The notes: a model not told the origin generated them from the sequence alone. 64,000 bases of DNA from Hamadaea tsunoensis DSM 44101 (GCF_000428945.1 NZ_AUAX01000017.1:1-64000); one strand, 5' to 3'. Positions 37,201 through 45,411 are shown, counted from the stretch's first letter. Numbers and translations: made by a program.

Positions 37201-37872
37201 CTCCACGCCCAGCTCCGCACCCAGAACAACCTGCAGCCTCTTGTACGCAGCCAGCGCGTCCGCCGACCGGCCACCCCGGTAGAGGGCGAGCATGAGGTAC
37301 GCGTACAGCTGCTCGTCGAGGGGGTGCTCGCCGGTCAGCCGGTCCAGCTCCGGGACCAGGCTCAGCTCCTCGCCCATCGCCAGCCGCGCCTCGATCAGCG
37401 CCCGCGTGGCCCGCAGGCGCAGCTGCTCCAGGTGCCGGGCCTGCTCCATCAGCGACGGTACGCCGTCCACATCGGCCAGTGGCCGGCCCCGCCACAACGC
37501 CAGCGCCGCCCGCAGGTGCTCGGCCCGGTGGGCGGGGTCGACGGGCCGCGTACCCCGCCGGACGAGGTCCTCGGCCAGCCCGGCGTCGACCGAGCGCGGG
37601 TCGAGCCGCAGCACGTAACCGGGCGGCCGGGCGACGATCAACGTCCGTCCACCCAGGACGTCGCGCAGGTACGAGATGTGCCGCTGCAACGTGTTCACCT
37701 GCGCGGCCGACCGGTCCGGGCCCCACACGACGTCCATCAGGGTGTCGGTGCTCACCACCTCACCGCAGCGCAACGCCAGCGCGGCCAGCAGCGCCCGGCG
37801 GCGTACGCCGTTGACGGGCCGGGGCGTTCCGTCGATCAGGACGTCGACCGGCCCCAGCAGCCGTATGAGCAC
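34252..37872 (-). CDS. SARP (BTAD)-NTPase-TPR-LuxR hybrid transcriptional regulator
   Basis: 1,206 residues. Residues 1-95 are an OmpR-like winged helix of SARP type (QVNTLQRHISYLRDVLG). The BTAD domain spans about 96-240 (SVDAGLAEDLV to the GVEP helix). The AAA-like NTPase has Walker A GEPGIGKS (289-296) and a Walker B near LLLEDLHDAD. A long TPR-rich middle follows, and the C-terminus is a LuxR HTH (about 1135-1195, with REFEVLALVADRLTNAEIGRRL and LSPRTVEKHVASLL). Two DNA-binding domains at opposite ends are unusual. Such SARP-LALs often control secondary metabolism. The divergent gene starts 236 bp away; there is no direct sequence proof that it controls the RiPP operon 16 kb away. Confidence 0.92.
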   Translation of the reverse strand: MLIRLLGPVDVLIDGTPRPVNGVRRRALLAALALRCGEVVSTDTLMDVVWGPDRSAAQVNTLQRHISYLRDVLGGRTLIVARPPGYVLRLDPRSVDAGLAEDLVRRGTRPVDPAHRAEHLRAALALWRGRPLADVDGVPSLMEQARHLEQLRLRATRALIEARLAMGEELSLVPELDRLTGEHPLDEQLYAYLMLALYRGGRSADALAAYKRLQVVLGAELGVEPAPAVRELAAAMLRQDPVLETAAGRAPSPAPGVWLGGSDVVGRDAELAALRSAVTEPGSAVFVVGEPGIGKSRLVAEAARYAEGRGLTVLRGRAAAAGAQFRPLNEALLSVLRRSGPPDDPQLHAYLPALARLVPEWRVHAAADVDESLVVLAEAVLRLLLVLGRAGGCVLLLEDLHDADADTLAVVDYLVDNASGHPIRIVATARTGPGAGIAMIRAAHRRRTATVLELSSLDDDAVRRLAGASLGVPAGQVPPAVLDRVLAAADGVPLHVEELLAGLVDDGVLGHDGTQWTMLGSALPPLPGSLATTLAARAERLDPETVAVLRAGAILGRRFPAAVAGATAGVTQDVLLRALRTAVDAQLVVPQENPLWYAFRHALTAEALYARLLPIERALLARRAALALAEAGGGFDGWERVAGELWATAGEPRLAAERFGVAGRRAAACGALSTAADLLERALAMLSPARDADLAADLGVALVETYATAGRVADAYALGERLTLRGAAARVALHLRLARVAEAAGQWDRGLDEVAYARRLLGAVPDPALDAVEAELVLGRPAADRLAAAAVLASRALAGAMAAGLPEVVCHALMTLGRITRLRDLAEADALYERGLAVAEAHGLVTWRLSLLYSLGADHAVRHADLTQLRLAREAAEDAGAVVVALENGLQTAVMQVCRGEYAQATRTARAVEETAGRLRLIRTRRTALGIRVMAAGHQGDRADADRLLRAYADLGGEEEEFSSAVHGFGVAFGHLLHEDRAAAVAELVAAAARETRQPTSFLSFIQGPHLLLSVLDGRSGAAEVRALAASVQSQAGWNNQFILLAAAVAERDAGAMAGFEAVAAAYPLARHLGLRLVAPHALRDGWGDPVAWLRSAEAYFHDTAPAVARACRELLREAGTPVPQHRQGAADLPALAHAYGISVREFEVLALVADRLTNAEIGRRLVLSPRTVEKHVASLLAKAGVAERQGLIPFAARFSAAGESG

Positions 37873-38108
37873 TTTCCACCCCCAGGAACCCTGTTCGCCC
37901 CGAGGTTACCGATGCGTACGGACATGCGGTGTTCACGAGTCGGACAAGCGACTCAGGGGCTAGGTCATCATCAATCGACTCCTGGTTCCGCCTCCGCCCC
38001 GGCGGCGAGGTGAAGGCGGAAGGCAGCGGATTCCACTGATACCTTCGTCGTCGCGATCGGCGGCGCCGACCGCTGCCCAGGCGGACCGATAGACATGATG
38101 GAAGGTCG

Positions 38109-38681
38109 ATGGACGAGTATCGGCGGCGCCTCCGCGACCGTTTTCTCAGCGCGCCCGTGCTGCCTGTACCGGAGCCCTGGGTCGGACTCGCGGCGCCGAA
38201 CACCACCATTCCCGTCGGCGGGCTGATCGGAGTCGGCTTCGCGCCGGATCCCGTCACCGGCGCAGATCTTCTCCTGGTTGCCTCCCACAGCGGCCGAGGC
38301 CTGTTCGACCCCGCCACAGGCGCGAGGACGGCGAGGGATCACGATCTCGAGCTCGGCTATCCGACCGGGCCGGACCTGTCCTGTGCGGGGATCGGCCCCC
38401 TGGCCGGTACGCGCATCCAGATCTCCGGCCTGTTCGGCGGTGGCCTGCACACCACCGCGGAGGACGGCTGGGCGGTCGACGTCGTGGCGCCCGAGTGGCC
38501 CGACGAGCGCGTTCTGCTGTCCGGCCTGGGTTCCGACATCTACCGAGGGACCCTCGGTGTGCACTGGTGGCACATCTTCCATTCCCGGCGCTCCGAACTC
38601 CGAGCCGCCGGATTCTCCCCTTCGGGGCGGACCCTCGTGGTGGCCACCAGCAGCGATGTGACGCTCTGGCACCGGCCGTGA
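38109..38681 (+). CDS. Hypothetical beta-rich protein
   Basis: 190 residues, no signal peptide or membrane segment. N-terminal basic helix (MDEYRRRLRDRFL), then Gly-rich beta-type sequence with repeated short strands (DLLLVASHSGRGLFDPATG, then AAGFSPSGRTLVVATSSDVTLWHR). The last segment resembles a single WD40-like or beta-propeller blade. I do not recognise a family. It is 42 bp upstream of the next gene on the same strand and may be co-transcribed. Confidence 0.65.
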   Translation: MDEYRRRLRDRFLSAPVLPVPEPWVGLAAPNTTIPVGGLIGVGFAPDPVTGADLLLVASHSGRGLFDPATGARTARDHDLELGYPTGPDLSCAGIGPLAGTRIQISGLFGGGLHTTAEDGWAVDVVAPEWPDERVLLSGLGSDIYRGTLGVHWWHIFHSRRSELRAAGFSPSGRTLVVATSSDVTLWHRP

Positions 38682-38722
38682 CCCGTCACCTCAGACGGGT
38701 CAGCGTGTCGTACGCTGCGGCG

Positions 38723-39376
38723 ATGGATACCGCCGAGCAGATCCTCGCCCAGCTCGACGAGGCCGCGCGCGCGTACCGGTTCGCCAATCCCGAGCACCCG
38801 TACTCCTTCGCCATCGACGCCCGGCTGCACCTGTTCCGCGACGACTCCCGATGGGCGTTGCTGATCGAGCTGGTCGGCTACAACCCGCGAGCCGGCAATG
38901 TCGTCGACGTCGTGTACACCTACGGCAACTGCCTGACCCGCGGCGGCCCCGGCTGCGAGAACGAGGACTTCCTGTCCCGGATCGACAACATGGACGAGAT
39001 CGAGAACGACGACGACCCGGAGTGCCTGTGCGTCGACGGCGGGCCCGTGGAGATCCGGGGCCGGCGCATCACGGTGGACGCAGCCGCCGGCGACTCGCTG
39101 GAGGACGTCTTCCGGCTGCTGGTGCCGGAGCACCGCGATCTGCTGCTGGCCGACGAGGACGAGCTGCGCCGCCGCATCCCGGCCGATCTGCCCCGGGTGC
39201 TGGTCCTGGACGAGTGGTGGCATCGCGCGCCCGAACGGTACGACCAGCTGCCCGGCGGAACCGAGACCTTCCAGCAGCTTGCCGCGGTCCTCGCGACCGG
39301 CGACCTGGCGGCGTACCGGCCGACGAGGTCGCCGAACACGCACTGGACGAACTGGCCGGAATCCGGATCGCTGTGA
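38723..39376 (+). CDS. DUF7003-like hypothetical protein
   Basis: 217 residues, acidic. Blocks YSFAIDARLHLFRDDSRWALLIE, GYNPRAGNVVDVVYTYGNCL, ENEDFLSRIDNMDEIE and NTHWTNWPESGSL are, from memory, those of a widespread DUF7003-type family of cytoplasmic proteins without assigned function, often near toxin or immunity-like genes. The stop overlaps the next gene start by GTGA at 39373-39376, so the two are translated together. No catalytic motif was seen. Confidence 0.75.
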   Translation: MDTAEQILAQLDEAARAYRFANPEHPYSFAIDARLHLFRDDSRWALLIELVGYNPRAGNVVDVVYTYGNCLTRGGPGCENEDFLSRIDNMDEIENDDDPECLCVDGGPVEIRGRRITVDAAAGDSLEDVFRLLVPEHRDLLLADEDELRRRIPADLPRVLVLDEWWHRAPERYDQLPGGTETFQQLAAVLATGDLAAYRPTRSPNTHWTNWPESGSL

Positions 39377-39744
39377 CGGTCATCGCGGAGCTGGACGAAG
39401 CGGCTCTTCGGCAACTCGTCGGCTGCGAGGTCAGCGCGGTCTGCTTCGTGCGCGACTACGTCGAGCTGCATTTCGACGGGCCGGTGCTTCGGGCGGTCAG
39501 CGACCCGTTCGGCCGTTACGGCTGCTGGGGCTGGCGGTTCCCCGAAGGCAACTCGGCCACCGTGATGCGCAACTACATCAGCAAGACCGTGGACGAGGTC
39601 GAGCTCGTCCCCGACGGCTTCCTGGCCCTCGACTTCGGCGAGCATCGCTTCGCTGTTCCACTGGACGAAGGGTCGCGTACCGGCCCGGAGAGCGCGCATC
39701 TGCTCATGCCCGACGCGGACGGCCACCGGATGTGGATCTGCTGA
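39373..39744 (+). CDS. Small hypothetical protein, coupled to the DUF7003-like gene
   Basis: 123 residues from the GTG at 39373 (GTGA overlap). A compact acidic protein with alternating beta-strands (AVCFVRDYVELHFDGPVLRAVS, then FLALDFGEHRFAVPLD) and no signal. No family recognised; the overall pattern is reminiscent of small SUKH- or immunity-like proteins, but that is only an impression. Confidence 0.65.
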   Translation: MTVIAELDEAALRQLVGCEVSAVCFVRDYVELHFDGPVLRAVSDPFGRYGCWGWRFPEGNSATVMRNYISKTVDEVELVPDGFLALDFGEHRFAVPLDEGSRTGPESAHLLMPDADGHRMWIC

Positions 39745-39796
39745 CGGGGTGCCGACCGTGAGGTCCGGCATCGACGAAGACCTGAGCGATGGGGAT

Positions 39797-40327
39797 TCAG
39801 GCGTGGAATGCGGCGAGGCCGGTACGCCAGGCGGCGTCGAGGTCCGCGCCGGGCGCGAACCGCTCATGCAGTTCGAGGACGACCATGCCGTGCAGGAACG
39901 CCCAGACCGCCCGGGCCAGGTCCACGTCGCCGCCGACCGCCTCGATCAACGGCCGGGCCGCGGCCTCCTCGACGCCGGGGCTGAGCAGGTCGCGCCGCAG
40001 CGGCCGCCCGCTCATGAGCAGGTAGAGGTGCGGCTGCCGCCGGGCGAAGTCCCGGTACGCCTTCGCCAGCGCCGCCACCGGGTCGGCCGCACCGTCGACT
40101 GCGCGGGTGAACAGCTCGGCGCTCTCCTCGAAGCCGACCGAGATGAGAGCGGCTTCGAGCGCCTGCTTGTCGCGCAGATGCTCGTAGAGCGAGGCGGCCC
40201 GGATGCCGAGCTGCGCGCCGACGCGGCGCATGGACAGCGCGTCCGGCCCTTCGGACTCCAGGATCTCGCGGGCCGCCTCGACGATCTGGCGTGCTCGCGG
40301 GGTGAGGGCGGTGAGCGTACCGGCCAT
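39797..40327 (-). CDS. TetR/AcrR-family transcriptional repressor
   Basis: 176 residues. N-terminal HTH of TetR type (RQIVEAAREILESEGPDALSMRRVGAQLGIRAASLYEHLRDKQAL, residues about 13-57) and a C-terminal ligand domain with the WHG-like block (FARRQPHLYLLMSGRPL). Divergent from the NTF2-like gene, with two palindromic operators between the two starts. Likely autoregulated and represses the divergent gene. Confidence 0.93.
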   Translation of the reverse strand: MAGTLTALTPRARQIVEAAREILESEGPDALSMRRVGAQLGIRAASLYEHLRDKQALEAALISVGFEESAELFTRAVDGAADPVAALAKAYRDFARRQPHLYLLMSGRPLRRDLLSPGVEEAAARPLIEAVGGDVDLARAVWAFLHGMVVLELHERFAPGADLDAAWRTGLAAFHA

Positions 40328-40352
40328 GGTCGGCCCCCTTGGCGATCGTCGA

Positions 40353-40367
40353 CCTAACAGTGTTAGG
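40353..40367. promoter_or_regulatory. TetR operator, copy 1
   Basis: CCTAACA-G-TGTTAGG, a perfect 15-bp palindrome, 25 bp upstream of the TetR start. A second copy follows 22 bp later (centre to centre), about two helical turns, so two dimers can bind one DNA face. Confidence 0.8.
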
Positions 40368-40374
40368 TTAGCAG

Positions 40375-40389
40375 CCTAACGGCGTTAGG
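40375..40389. promoter_or_regulatory. TetR operator, copy 2
   Basis: CCTAAC-GGC-GTTAGG, a 15-bp palindrome sharing both half sites with copy 1 and lying 30 bp upstream of the NTF2-like start, so it overlaps the likely promoter of that gene. Confidence 0.8.
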
Positions 40390-40419
40390 AAGCACGCCGG
40401 CACCGAAAGGAAGCGCATC

Positions 40420-40863
40420 ATGACCGACGACCGGACCGCCATCATGGCCACCGTCGACGCCATCTTCGACACCGTGGACGCGAAGGACTGGGACGCCACC
40501 CGCCGGCTGTTCACCGATGAGGTCGACGTCGACTTCACCAGCCTCGCCGGCGGCGTACCGGCGCGGATCACGGTCGACCAGCTCGTCGGCGGCTGGATCG
40601 CCGGGCTGCACCCCCGCAAGCAGAGCTGGCACCTCGTGGGGCACTACCGCGTACGCGTCGAGGGCGACACGGCCGTCGTCCACACCAAGGGCTACGCCTG
40701 GAACCGGCTCGACGAGGAGCTCGGCGGGGGCATGTGGGAGGTGTGGGGCACCTACGAGCTGCCGTTCACGCGTACGCCGGACGGCTGGAAGGCGTCGGGG
40801 TTCGTCTTCAACGCCCAGGCCACCCGCGGTGACGACGCCGTGCGTACGCACGCTCTCGGCTGA
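40420..40863 (+). CDS. SnoaL/NTF2-like protein
   Basis: 147 residues of the NTF2-like cone fold: MATVDAIFDTVDAKDWDATRRLF at the start and the conserved W/D pocket region (TVDQLVGGWIAGLHPRKQSWHLVGHY). Such proteins bind small ligands or act as isomerases or hydratases; no active-site residue can be named with confidence. Ribosome site AAAGGA is well placed. Regulated from the two TetR operators 30-70 bp upstream, so it is probably induced by a small hydrophobic compound. Confidence 0.85.
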   Translation: MTDDRTAIMATVDAIFDTVDAKDWDATRRLFTDEVDVDFTSLAGGVPARITVDQLVGGWIAGLHPRKQSWHLVGHYRVRVEGDTAVVHTKGYAWNRLDEELGGGMWEVWGTYELPFTRTPDGWKASGFVFNAQATRGDDAVRTHALG

Positions 40864-40952
40864 TCGGCCCCGCGCCCGCGGATATGCCCGTCCGGAGCCA
40901 TCCGGTGCCGGGACGGCTACGAATTCGTTGAAGACAGGGAAGGGGGCCCACG

Positions 40953-41147
40953 ATGTGTCAGCACAAGCCATCCTGTCCGTCCGCGTGGAGCACCGACCAC
41001 GACGCGGCCAAGACCGTGGCGTTCCATCCCGAACAGGGATGGTCGCTGCTCTGCAACGGCGTCATCGTCTTCGACGACACCGGCGAGCTTCTCCCCGACG
41101 GCCACGTCGTCGCTCCGCACCGGCCGGCCTGCCACGCCCACGCATGA
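40953..41147 (+). CDS. DUF5999 small protein
   Basis: 64 residues with the conserved family sequence MCQHKPSCPS, HPEQGWSLLCNGVIVFDD and GELLPDG, ending in VVAPHRP. This is the actinobacterial DUF5999 family, of unknown function, with three conserved cysteines that could bind metal. GGAAGGGGG lies upstream of the start. Confidence 0.88.
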   Translation: MCQHKPSCPSAWSTDHDAAKTVAFHPEQGWSLLCNGVIVFDDTGELLPDGHVVAPHRPACHAHA

Positions 41148-41242
41148 CGATCGCGTACGCGGTCCGCGAAGCGAGGAGCTGCCGGGAAATGTCGTAGGCG
41201 GCGGTTAGCGTCGGCGGGACTTTTCAGGAAGGGGCGCAGGCG

Positions 41243-42019
41243 ATGCTGGAACCGGCCATGGGTGTGCTCGACGTCGGCGGACGGCGGCTGGCGTACCGGG
41301 ACTTCGGGGGACCCGGCCGGTTCCTGCTGGCTCTGCACGGGCATTTCGCCGAGGGCCGCACCTTCGCGCCGCTGGCCGAGGCGCTGTTCCCGCGATGGCG
41401 GGTGGTCGCCCCCGACCAGCGCGGTCACGGCGACTCCGATCCCGCCGGCGACTACAGCCGGGCCGGTTACGTCGCCGACGCCGTGGCCCTGCTCGACCAC
41501 CTCGGCGTCGGTACGGCGGCCGTTCTCGGGCACTCCCTGGGCGGGGCCAACGCGTACCAGCTCGCCGCCGCGCATCCCGACCGCGTCAGCGCGCTGGTCG
41601 TCGAGGACATCGGCGCGCTGGTGGACATCGACACCACCTTCACCGCCCGCCTGGCCCGGTCCGCACCCAGCCGCGAGGAGCTGTACCGCGCGCTGGGCGG
41701 CGCGGCCCGCTACCTGACCGACAGCTTCCGCGACCGCGGCGACCACTGGGGGCTGGCGTTCGACACCGAGGACACGATCGCCTCGCAGCGCGCGCTCAGC
41801 GGTGACCATTGGGCCGACTGGCTCGCCTCCGACTGCCCGGCGCTCCTCGTCCACGGCGCCCGCAGCGACGAACTGACCGCCGAGCACGCCGCCGCGATGG
41901 CCGCGAAGCGGCCCCGTACCCGGCTGGTCACGCTCGACACCGGGCATGTCGTGCACGCCGACGCGCCGGAGGCCTTTGCGGCGGTCGTCCGCGATTTCCT
42001 CGACTCCCAGCCCGGCTGA
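41243..42019 (+). CDS. Alpha/beta-hydrolase
   Basis: 258 residues. Serine nucleophile in GHSLGG (Ser98), oxyanion-loop LHGHFAEG, DQRGHGDSD near residue 58, candidate acid VHGARSDEL and the catalytic His in DTGHVVHADAPEAF. The fold and motifs are typical of serine hydrolases or haloperoxidase-like enzymes. Substrate is unknown. The gene is separated from the DUF5999 gene by 95 bp and has AGGAAGGGG before the ATG. Confidence 0.93.
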   Translation: MLEPAMGVLDVGGRRLAYRDFGGPGRFLLALHGHFAEGRTFAPLAEALFPRWRVVAPDQRGHGDSDPAGDYSRAGYVADAVALLDHLGVGTAAVLGHSLGGANAYQLAAAHPDRVSALVVEDIGALVDIDTTFTARLARSAPSREELYRALGGAARYLTDSFRDRGDHWGLAFDTEDTIASQRALSGDHWADWLASDCPALLVHGARSDELTAEHAAAMAAKRPRTRLVTLDTGHVVHADAPEAFAAVVRDFLDSQPG

Positions 42020-42241
42020 CACCTGGCCGTATGGAACGGGCGGCCGCCTGGATGGGGTGTGCCCGGTCGTCTCTCCGCTGTGGACGGACTGGGCCGCCGT
42101 CCTGGAAACGCGTGGATCTGGATCGCAACATCCACGGGCGTACGCGGCTGACGATCGGGGCGATCATCCAGGCGGGCCTCGGTGGTGACCGCGATCGCCG
42201 GCCGGGAGTCGTGATCGGCCGGCGGGGCTGACAATCCGGCA

Positions 42242-42271
42242 GGCCGTGTCCACTCGGGAGTGGACACGGCC
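42242..42271. terminator. Bidirectional terminator between convergent genes
   Basis: Perfect 13-bp stem GGCCGTGTCCACT/AGTGGACACGGCC with a CGGG tetraloop, sitting between the alpha/beta-hydrolase (stop 42019) and the convergent MFS gene (stop 42278). The 220 bp before it hold only a short open frame with no support. Confidence 0.85.
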
Positions 42272-42277
42272 CGTCTG

Positions 42278-43552
42278 CTATCTCCCGTTGAGCGGCACGG
42301 CGGCGAGCCCGCCGCCGCGCGAGGGGGTGTCCGAACCGGTCCGGCCGGACGGTCGGCCGGTGACGGCGGCGGCCAGCAGGCGGGGTGCGACGAAGGCGAC
42401 CGCGAGGGCGAGGACGGCCGGTGCCGACAGGGCCAGCGGCAGCGTCAGGGCAGCGGCCAGCGCGCCGATCAGCGCCGGGCCGACCAGCCCGCCGCTGTAG
42501 CTGATCGTCGTGACGACCGACAGCCGGGCGGCCGACCCACCGCCCGCGCTGAGCGTGCCGAGCACGATCGGCCAGACCACGGCCATCCCGGCCCCGACCA
42601 TGACCCAGCCGCCGAGGGCACAGCCCACCTTGACCGCGACCGTGCCCGGCACCGCTCCCGCCAGGAGGACAAGGCCGTAGCCGCCGGCGGCGACCAGACC
42701 GCCGGCCCGCAGCGTCGCGGCCGCGCCGAGCCGGCCGCGCAGCGCGTCCCCGGCGAGACGCACCGCCGTCATGGTCGTGAAGAAGACCGTGTAGACCAGC
42801 GATCCGACGGCGGGATCGGCCCCGAGTACGCGCGTCGCGTGCACCCCCGCCCAGTCGGTGGCGGCGCCCTCGGCGACGAACGCGGCCGCCCCCACCAGTC
42901 CCAGCAGGACAGTCAGCCGTACGCCGGGCGCGGTGGAGCCCGCCCGACGGGCGCCGTCCTCGACGGGGACGGAGATCACCGGGCTCGCGTCCTGTATCGC
43001 GGTGCCCGCCGGCGCCGGCTCGGATCCGGCCGCGGACAGGAGGAGCGCCGCCGCGAGGACGGGCGCGGCGACGAGAGTCACGACGCGTACGCCGACGCCC
43101 GCGTGCAGTGACGAGGTGACCCCGGCGCCGCCGACGACGGCCCCGAGACTCCAGGCGCCGTGCAGGACCGAGATGATCGGGCGCCGCAGGGCGCCTTCGA
43201 GAGCGACCGCCTGGACGCTCAGCGCCACGTTGAGCGCGCCCAGCAGGATTCCGATCAGGACGGCGGCCGGCAGCAGGGTCGCGAACGACGTGGCGGCGGC
43301 CGGGGCGACGAGGGCCAGCGCCGCTGCCGGAGCCGTGGCGCGCAGCAGGAGCGATCCGGTGTACCGGTCGGCGAGCCGCCCCGCGACCGGCATGGCACAT
43401 AGGCCGCCGACGGCCATCGCCGTCAATACGACCCCCAGCCGTCCGGGTCCGAGGGACAGCCGGGCGTCGGTGGCCGGCAGCGCCGAGGCCCACAGCGCGC
43501 TGACCGCGCCGGTCAGCGCGTAGCAGACCGTCATGGCGATACGTGGTCTCAT
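42278..43552 (-). CDS. MFS transporter (YbjJ/FucP-like)
   Basis: 424 residues with 12 predicted transmembrane helices and the MFS loop between helices 2 and 3 (GRLADRYTG). N-terminus MRPRIAMTVCYALTGAVSALWASALP and ending with a short Pro/Ser-rich tail. The absence of large loops and the pattern resemble the YbjJ branch, so efflux or sugar transport are both possible. Divergent from a LysR regulator with a LysR-type box in the 93-bp gap, so probably controlled by it. Confidence 0.88.
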   Translation of the reverse strand: MRPRIAMTVCYALTGAVSALWASALPATDARLSLGPGRLGVVLTAMAVGGLCAMPVAGRLADRYTGSLLLRATAPAAALALVAPAAATSFATLLPAAVLIGILLGALNVALSVQAVALEGALRRPIISVLHGAWSLGAVVGGAGVTSSLHAGVGVRVVTLVAAPVLAAALLLSAAGSEPAPAGTAIQDASPVISVPVEDGARRAGSTAPGVRLTVLLGLVGAAAFVAEGAATDWAGVHATRVLGADPAVGSLVYTVFFTTMTAVRLAGDALRGRLGAAATLRAGGLVAAGGYGLVLLAGAVPGTVAVKVGCALGGWVMVGAGMAVVWPIVLGTLSAGGGSAARLSVVTTISYSGGLVGPALIGALAAALTLPLALSAPAVLALAVAFVAPRLLAAAVTGRPSGRTGSDTPSRGGGLAAVPLNGR

Positions 43553-43606
43553 GCCGACGATCCTGGCCGCGGCCCGCGCCGGCGGTCCAACACCTGTTCG
43601 ACCCCC

Positions 43607-43629
43607 ATTGACCCGCCGGGCGCGTCAAT
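43607..43629. promoter_or_regulatory. LysR-type binding box
   Basis: ATTGAC-N11-GTCAAT is a perfect dyad of the T-N11-A class recognised by LysR regulators. It lies 17 bp upstream of the LysR gene start and 55 bp upstream of the divergent MFS gene start, so it fits autoregulation and control of the transporter. Confidence 0.75.
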
Positions 43630-43645
43630 CCGGTAGAACAGGGAC

Positions 43646-44590
43646 GTGCCCGACGACGTGGAGATCCGCCTGCTGCGCCGGTTCGCGGCGGTCGCCGACG
43701 AGTTGCACTTCCGCCGGGCGGCCGACCGGCTGTTCATCGCCCAGCAGGCGCTGAGCCGTGACGTCCGCCGGCTGGAGGACCGCCTCGGCGTCCGGCTGCT
43801 GGACCGCACGACCCGCCGGGTCTCGCTCACCCCCGCCGGGGAGCTGCTGTCGTCGCGGGCCCGCGAGATCCTGGCGCTCTACGACGCGACCGTGCTCGAC
43901 CTGCGCGGACCCGCGCCGTCGCTGACCGTCGACGTCGTCGGCACCGGGCTCACCCCGGCCCTGGTCCTGGAAGCCGCCCGCCGCGGCGCGCCCGGGCAGG
44001 AATTCTTCGCCCGCTTCCACACCGGACCCGAACCCGCGGCGGCACACCTCGCGGCCGGGCACGTCGAGGTCGCCTTCGGGCGCGGGCACACCCTTCCCGA
44101 CGGCGTCCGGCACCGGCCCGTGCGCTACGAGCCGATCAGCGTCCTGCTGCCCGAGCGGCACCCGCTCGCCCGGCTGGCGGCCGTCCCGCTGGAATCGCTG
44201 CGCGGCACCGGACCGTGCGCCCGGGCCGGCGAGCACGGCAGCCCGGACTGGGAGCACGCCGCCCTCCAGCTCCTGGAACGCTTCGACATCGATCCGCTGG
44301 CGGCCCACCCGCACGTCCAGGGCACCGACGAACTCGCGCGCCACATCCGCGAACGGGCCGCCCCCGTCCTGACGGTCTCGACCCGGCCCGCGGTACCCGG
44401 CGCGGTCCTGCGCCCCCTCGTGGATCCGGTTCCCCTGTTCCCCTGGGTGATGATCTGGCGTACCGGACTCGGGCACCCCGGCCTCGACGCCCTGCACCGC
44501 GCCGTCGACGAGCTGACCGCCGCCCACGGCTGGCTCGCCGTCCCCGCCGGGGCCTGGCTGCCGGAACCCGAGCGCTCCCGGCTCGCGTGA
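43646..44590 (+). CDS. LysR-family transcriptional regulator
   Basis: 314 residues from the GTG at 43646. N-terminal winged HTH (LLRRFAAVADELHFRRAADRLFIAQQALSRDVRRLEDRLGVRLLDRTTRRVSLTPAG, about 5-65) followed by a periplasmic-binding-like ligand domain. It sits divergent from an MFS transporter and upstream of a DHFR-like gene. Probably activates or represses the transporter. Confidence 0.93.
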   Translation: MPDDVEIRLLRRFAAVADELHFRRAADRLFIAQQALSRDVRRLEDRLGVRLLDRTTRRVSLTPAGELLSSRAREILALYDATVLDLRGPAPSLTVDVVGTGLTPALVLEAARRGAPGQEFFARFHTGPEPAAAHLAAGHVEVAFGRGHTLPDGVRHRPVRYEPISVLLPERHPLARLAAVPLESLRGTGPCARAGEHGSPDWEHAALQLLERFDIDPLAAHPHVQGTDELARHIRERAAPVLTVSTRPAVPGAVLRPLVDPVPLFPWVMIWRTGLGHPGLDALHRAVDELTAAHGWLAVPAGAWLPEPERSRLA

Positions 44591-44678
44591 AACACCCGGC
44601 GCGTACGCCGAACCGAACCGCGGTCGGGCCGCTCCCGGTACCGTGAGGGTGTTCCCGACCAGGAGAGGAAACACGATC

Positions 44679-45320
44679 GTGGCTGTCCGTGTGGATCTGA
44701 ACATCTCACTCGACGGGTACGCGACCACCACGGACCAGACGCCCGAGAACCCGATGGGTGACGACTGGGGCCGCCTGGTCGCCGCGTACGTGGCCACCCG
44801 CACGTTCCGGGCCCGGGTCCTGCACGACACGACGGGCGAGGGAACGACGGGCACCGACGACAAGTACGCCGAGGCCTACTTCGCGCAGGTCGGGGCCGAG
44901 ATCATGGGCGCGGGCATGTTCGGGTTCCATACGCATCCGGACGATCCGGACTGGCGGGGCTGGTGGGGTGAGGAGCCCCCGTTCCGGGTGCCGGTGTTCG
45001 TGCTGACCCACACTCCGCGCCCCTCGATCGAGATGGCGGGCGGCACCACGTTCCATTTCCTGGCCGCGACCCCGCAGGAGGCGCTCGACCGGGCGACCGA
45101 GGCGGCCGGCGGCGGCGACGTACGCGTCGGCGGCGGCCCCACCGTGGTGCGCGACTTCCTGAAAGCCGGGCTGGTCGACCAGCTTCACGTGGCCATCGCC
45201 CCGATCATCCTCGGCGGCGGGATCCGGCTGTGGGACGACCTGCGCGGCCTGGAATCCGGCTACCAGGTGACGGCGGAGACGGCGGAAAGCGGCACGACAC
45301 ACCTCACCTTCCGCCGCTGA
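44679..45320 (+). CDS. Dihydrofolate reductase-like (RibD C-terminal) family protein
   Basis: 213 residues from the GTG at 44679, chosen for AGGAGAGG 11 nt upstream. Motifs of the DHFR/RibD-C fold: VDLNISLDGYAT at the N-terminus, IMGAGMFG in the middle, VRVGGGPTVVRDFLKAGLVDQL with the NADPH-site glycines, and AIAPIILGGGIRLWDDL. Small actinobacterial members are putative NADPH-dependent reductases of unknown substrate and are not the house DHFR. No operon partner. Confidence 0.9.
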   Translation: MAVRVDLNISLDGYATTTDQTPENPMGDDWGRLVAAYVATRTFRARVLHDTTGEGTTGTDDKYAEAYFAQVGAEIMGAGMFGFHTHPDDPDWRGWWGEEPPFRVPVFVLTHTPRPSIEMAGGTTFHFLAATPQEALDRATEAAGGGDVRVGGGPTVVRDFLKAGLVDQLHVAIAPIILGGGIRLWDDLRGLESGYQVTAETAESGTTHLTFRR

Positions 45321-45411
45321 GCCGACCGACGCAGCGGCGCATCGACGCCGGCTGGGAACCCCTCGGGCTCCGCAGCCGGCGCGCCCCCCGTGAGCCGGCG
45401 CCCTCAACGCG

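Noticed and set aside
42031-42231. Short plus-strand frame after the alpha/beta-hydrolase
   Set aside because: No ribosome site and no similarity I can name; it precedes a clear bidirectional terminator.
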